The position numbers and the translations under genes were made by a program. A DNA stretch of 9,423 nt from UMGS1387 sp045646465 (GTDB taxonomy: Bacteria > Bacillota > Clostridia > Oscillospirales > CAG-382). The stretch is from contig JAZRKT010000006.1 in NCBI GenBank assembly GCA_045646465.1, positions 1 to 9,423 of the forward strand. The letters run 5' to 3'. Every line of letters starts with the position of its first letter. The first letter of the stretch is position 1. The notes beneath the pieces were generated by a model, which did not search any database, had not been told where the DNA came from, and worked only from the letters and a program-made list of their open reading frames with translations. Below, in pieces: positions 6,206 to 9,423 of this stretch.

Positions 6206-6221
6206 CGCCAGAATATAACTA

Positions 6222-7385
6222 TTATTTATTGCCTTTTGCTCTGTTATGGGTTTTACAAAGCATTTGACAGTTATCTATGTCGGTTGTACCGCCTTTGCTC
6301 CAAGCGGTAACGTGGTCTGCGTCCATTTCTGTAATCTTCCAGATACGATTTTTATTGTTGTCAGCACCCATAGCACAAAGAGGACAGTTTGAAACATTAC
6401 TGCTCTTTGCTTCTTCGGTCTGGCGTGTATAAACTGTCTTTTTGGTAGGCTCGTCAAATACTCGAATGTTAAGGAGTTTGCTGTCGGTACAGCCACCGAG
6501 GATATACTCATATACACCCTTTTTATCCTTAACATAGAAGTCAGAATACAGTTCTTTCAGTTTAGCCGACACTTCATCGGGAGCATAAGCGTTTGTGTGG
6601 TACTGCTCGTAGAACTCACCCCAAGGCAGACCTCTCATTTCGCTTTCAACATCGGTAAAGACACTTGATACCCAATCAATAACGCTTGTAAAATATGCTT
6701 TCAACTCGTTAATGTTGTCATCGTATCGGTGCTTACTCATATAATCGTCAATATTGCCCTTGCTTACCCATTCAAGAGCAGTACGCAAATAGTCCTGTCT
6801 TATAACGCTACCAGATATGTACGCACTCCATTTTTGGATATTGGCGTTCTGGCTGTTCGAGAACTCCTCTTTTGCTTTTGTAACAAAGGGTCCCGAATGG
6901 ATAGCATTTGAAAGTTCCTGCTCGTTAAGGGGTATGCCTGCGATATTGATAGTCTTGAACCATTCCTTGATTTCGCTCTCCGTACCCTCACAGATATAGA
7001 TAGTCAAGGTAGTCTGCATAATCTTGTCCTGCATATCCTTTGCAAGTCCAGAGAAGTATCTCGGTATGTCGTTCTGGTCGTTAATGGCAAACTTGCCTGT
7101 TACATATCGTCCAAAACTGGTAATACGCTGTTGTCCGTCCAAAACCTCATATTTATCTTCTGCAACCTTTGTAAAGTAGATAAGTCCCAGAGGATAGCCT
7201 TTGAGAATGGAATCAATAACAGCCACATCACGCTTTCCGTCAGCATAGATGTAATTACGCTGATACTCTGGCTGAATAACAAGTTTTCCAGAAAGACCGA
7301 ACAGACCTTTACCCTCATACTCGTTATATACAAAGCCTTTGCATATGTCCTCAACTGTTATGTCAGTTACTAATGTGGTAATCAT
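6222..7385 (-). CDS. DUF262-HNH nuclease (GmrSD-like), candidate restriction effector
   Basis: A 387-residue fusion. The N-terminal DUF262 domain (ParB/Srx-like fold, about 1-300) shows PEYQRNYIY (39-47), a DSILKGYPLG stretch, and the hallmark DGQQR (83-87), which in GmrSD-type enzymes belongs to the nucleotide-binding site. The C-terminal HNH domain (about 330-387) has CPLC (334-337), DADH (355-358, catalytic His358), DN (371-372), and CKTH (377-380), giving a four-ligand zinc knuckle and a complete beta-beta-alpha metal site. All key residues seem intact. I chose ATG at 7385; the TTG at 7409 precedes the AAGGAG site. It starts 7 nt after the methyltransferase stop, and its Shine-Dalgarno is within that gene's last codons, so translation is probably coupled. 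DUF262 proteins include type IV enzymes that cut modified DNA; with a methyltransferase next door it may instead be a restriction partner. Confidence 0.88.
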   Translation of the reverse strand: MITTLVTDITVEDICKGFVYNEYEGKGLFGLSGKLVIQPEYQRNYIYADGKRDVAVIDSILKGYPLGLIYFTKVAEDKYEVLDGQQRITSFGRYVTGKFAINDQNDIPRYFSGLAKDMQDKIMQTTLTIYICEGTESEIKEWFKTINIAGIPLNEQELSNAIHSGPFVTKAKEEFSNSQNANIQKWSAYISGSVIRQDYLRTALEWVSKGNIDDYMSKHRYDDNINELKAYFTSVIDWVSSVFTDVESEMRGLPWGEFYEQYHTNAYAPDEVSAKLKELYSDFYVKDKKGVYEYILGGCTDSKLLNIRVFDEPTKKTVYTRQTEEAKSSNVSNCPLCAMGADNNKNRIWKITEMDADHVTAWSKGGTTDIDNCQMLCKTHNRAKGNK

Positions 7386-7392
7386 ACTTATA

Positions 7393-8577
7393 TCACTCCT
7401 TACCCTCAAAATCTTCTGGGTGCGATTTTATCCACTCGTCTGTATATCGTATCAAAATGCGAGAAAAAGGTATTTTTGCGTTTCCCTCGTCATCGTAATA
7501 GCACAACATCTTCATACCTTTGGTATAATGACCTTTTCCACCTTGCTGTCTATACACCTCTAAAAACTCTTCGGGCATATTTTTGATGCCTACAACGATG
7601 TTTTCGTCTTCTCGCTCATAGCCTAACAATTCAAATTGCTCACAACAATAAGTCCCCATAAAAGACTTTGGAACTCCCATTATACCCTTATAGTCCTTTG
7701 GTATAGCATCGGAGTACGGAACATCTAACGCATCAAAAGTAATGTATTTAGCATAGGGTTTTCCATTTACTTCCTTATGCTTACTAAACTTGATATTATC
7801 TTCCATTGTCATAAGGCTCATCGGTTGGTGTCTGCGACCGTGTTCGATGTTCGTGAACCACACCACGCCCGAAACACGAATCATACCTTCCCTGTGGTCA
7901 CTGGCTGTTGCATAGTCAGTATAATACTTATTGATAAAGTGAGCGGCACCACCCTTGAAGCCTCTGCCAAGCCACATTTTGTTTTGCATAATTAAAGGAA
8001 AAACTTCTTTATATGTAATAGCGTTCTGGTTTCCTATAACCAGAAATTGTTTGTCTGCTTCTACAATCCAAGCCAAAAACTCTTTGAACAAGGAAAAAGG
8101 CGGGTTTGTGATGATAATGTCCGCCTCGTCCCTTAAAGCCTTGACCTCATCACTTCTAAAATCTCCGTCCCCCTCTAAATAATGCCATTCCAAATCGTCA
8201 ATATCAATTACACCAGACTTGTTGCTGTCCCTTGTGAGAGTGAATATTTTTCCGTGTGTCTTTGTTTTGTCCTCATCGAACTGTGGAGATTCCGTTTCAA
8301 AAATGGATAACTGATACCCCTCTTTAATATTTCTGCTCTCAATAGCATAACTGGTACTGATAATCTTCTTCAATCCGAAATTTTCAAAGTTCTGTGCAAA
8401 GAAGCGTGTGAAGTTGCTCCACTCTGGGTCATCACAAGGGAGCAGGATTGTCTTGCCTCTAAATACATCTGGGTTATATTCCAGATAAGCATTGACTTCT
8501 CTCTGTATATCTTCATATTGAGTGTAGAACTCATCATTCTTTGCGTTCTTTGCTTCGGAAAGTTTCTTGTTTGCCAT
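7393..8577 (-). CDS. EcoRI-family adenine-specific DNA methyltransferase
   Basis: Predicted to transfer a methyl group from S-adenosylmethionine to adenine N6 in DNA. The 394-residue protein shows KNDEFYTQ (13-20) at the N-terminus, LPCDDPEWSNF (46-56) at the cofactor-binding position, and motif IV NPPF (158-161) in IIITNPPFSLFKEF, the catalytic signature of N6-adenine enzymes. The KxDEFYTQ and CDDPxxSNF blocks are those of the M.EcoRI family (M.EcoRI is about 326 residues), so this one is longer, mostly in the C-terminal part. The start has GAGGTG 6 nt upstream. It lies 28 nt after the membrane-protein gene and 7 nt before the DUF262-HNH gene. No EcoRI-like restriction gene is present. Target sequence is unknown and need not be GAATTC. 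Confidence 0.9.
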   Translation of the reverse strand: MANKKLSEAKNAKNDEFYTQYEDIQREVNAYLEYNPDVFRGKTILLPCDDPEWSNFTRFFAQNFENFGLKKIISTSYAIESRNIKEGYQLSIFETESPQFDEDKTKTHGKIFTLTRDSNKSGVIDIDDLEWHYLEGDGDFRSDEVKALRDEADIIITNPPFSLFKEFLAWIVEADKQFLVIGNQNAITYKEVFPLIMQNKMWLGRGFKGGAAHFINKYYTDYATASDHREGMIRVSGVVWFTNIEHGRRHQPMSLMTMEDNIKFSKHKEVNGKPYAKYITFDALDVPYSDAIPKDYKGIMGVPKSFMGTYCCEQFELLGYEREDENIVVGIKNMPEEFLEVYRQQGGKGHYTKGMKMLCYYDDEGNAKIPFSRILIRYTDEWIKSHPEDFEGKE

Positions 8578-8605
8578 TTTATCACCTCAATTACTCATCA
8601 CCGTA

Positions 8606-9400
8606 TCAAAGTTTTATAGTTTCAATACGTTTCGAGTGCATAGTCAAAAAATATTTCTTATCTTGATTGCGTTGCACTATAAACAATTTTGTTCTTTGGA
8701 GAAACACCTTACCTGCAATATTCTGCATAGTAATAAATAGTTCAATAGGAGTGCCTACTTCCTGTTTGTCTATGTTGAAGAATAAGTTTTCCGAGAACGG
8801 TGTATGTTCTTCTTCCTCTGTCCTTTCTCCATTTTTGCTTTTGGAATGGATTATAACCATCTCACGAAGTCCTGCGATACAAGTTAAATTGTAATCAATA
8901 GTACCTTTTTTGTTGCTGTCAATTTTTTCAAATTGCTCAAATATTCTATTTTGTAACTCTTCCTTATTATAAAGACTGTCAAGTTCCTTGTGGCTTAACT
9001 CTGTTCTGCTCAAATAAATATTTTGAATCGGGTATTCTCCAAGATTTCTTATGTGCAGTTTAACTTTCAGTTTGATGTCATCGTCCTTACATTCAGTAAT
9101 TTCACATTTTTCTCGTAGAATATCCAAATAAGGTGTTATACGTTCTTCTTCAAGTTTAAGCATTCTGTTACTTACATCATTTGCTTTGCTTGAAATTACA
9201 ACCGCAATGCAACTTAAAATAGCAGTAGCAACAACAGAAAGAGCAGTTCCACAATAGGCTAACATATCAGCAGTTTCCCAAAGAACTACATATCCTTTAC
9301 CTGTCTTAAAACTCTCATTGACTATGAATGGAAGTAGTATAGCACTAATAATCGTAAGGCAAAGTATAACTATCACTAACACGCTTAATTTCTTTTTCAT
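8606..9400 (-). CDS. Two-helix membrane protein of unknown function, first gene of the operon
   Basis: A 264-residue protein I do not recognise beyond its topology. Two hydrophobic segments, about 5-27 (LSVLVIVILCLTIISAILL...) and 46-70 (ending AILSCIAVVIS), are joined by a short loop. A charged, probably helical stretch (NDVSNRMLKLEEERITPYLDI, about 74-94, shown here in part as LKLEEERITPYLDI) leads into a soluble domain of about 170 residues rich in beta-type alternation and charge, likely on the cytoplasmic side because MKKK precedes helix 1. No catalytic motif is evident. ATG at 9400 is 8 nt after GGAG. Similar short-anchor proteins occur beside restriction systems and could be sensors, anchors or killing effectors; this is inference from position only. 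The operon promoter is beyond 9423. Confidence 0.8.
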   Translation of the reverse strand: MKKKLSVLVIVILCLTIISAILLPFIVNESFKTGKGYVVLWETADMLAYCGTALSVVATAILSCIAVVISSKANDVSNRMLKLEEERITPYLDILREKCEITECKDDDIKLKVKLHIRNLGEYPIQNIYLSRTELSHKELDSLYNKEELQNRIFEQFEKIDSNKKGTIDYNLTCIAGLREMVIIHSKSKNGERTEEEEHTPFSENLFFNIDKQEVGTPIELFITMQNIAGKVFLQRTKLFIVQRNQDKKYFLTMHSKRIETIKL

Positions 9401-9423
9401 ATATCAAACTCCAACCCTTTATC

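Larger units (their letters stand above)
6007..6221. other. Gene-free gap between rpsI and the methyltransferase-nuclease operon
   Basis: No intact gene or RNA gene was found. The region holds a strong hairpin (6077-6092), a hairpin AGGGT/ACCCT (6168-6185) and a 9-bp inverted repeat spaced 80 bp apart (6108-6116 and 6197-6205). It forms the boundary between a conserved ribosomal operon and an accessory operon, so part of it may be a scar of insertion; no direct repeats or integrase gene support this within the window. Confidence 0.5.

Noticed and set aside
1..9423. CRISPR arrays, tRNA or rRNA genes, insertion sequences
   Set aside because: Read for these on both strands; no regularly spaced repeats, cloverleaf genes, rRNA segments or transposase frames were found.

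Overview
The window looks like chromosomal DNA of a low-GC Bacillota, most likely a gut-type Clostridia (Oscillospiraceae/Ruminococcaceae or Lachnospiraceae). Signs of this are a tyrosine T-box leader, near-consensus TTGACA/TATAAT promoters with 16-17 bp spacers, strong GGAGG-type ribosome binding sites, and the protein families themselves. The genus cannot be fixed from the sequence alone.

Layout, left to right. (1) 1-1216, minus: the 5' three quarters of tyrS, running off the left edge, with a T-box riboswitch (UAC specifier, T-box motif, terminator) and a consensus promoter. (2) 1220-2510, minus: a two-gene operon with its own consensus promoter, made of an HPr-kinase-like P-loop protein followed by a small S24/S26 signal-peptidase-like protein with a Ser/His pair. 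Such proteins often accompany peptide-maturation clusters, but no precursor or PqqD-like protein is visible here. (3) 2557-4853, minus: a type II pantothenate kinase (coaW) followed by a Gfo/Idh/MocA oxidoreductase, then a cluster of hairpins and a terminator. (4) 5026-6006, plus: promoter, rplM (L13), rpsI (S9) and a strong terminator, the usual ribosomal protein pair. (5) 6007-6221: a gene-free gap with two hairpins and a long-range inverted repeat. (6) 6222-9400, minus: a tight three-gene operon encoding a two-helix membrane protein of unknown function, an EcoRI-family adenine-N6 methyltransferase, and a DUF262-HNH nuclease. Its promoter lies beyond the right edge.

The most interesting part is region 6. 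The methyltransferase and the DUF262-HNH protein are separated by 7 nt, and the nuclease's ribosome binding site lies inside the last codons of the methyltransferase. This looks like a compact restriction-modification or related anti-phage system in which a GmrSD-like NTP-dependent nuclease takes the place of a classical restriction enzyme, with a membrane protein encoded first. That reading rests on family membership and operon structure; target sequence and activity are not shown. The HPr-kinase-like/S26-like pair is the second point worth following up.
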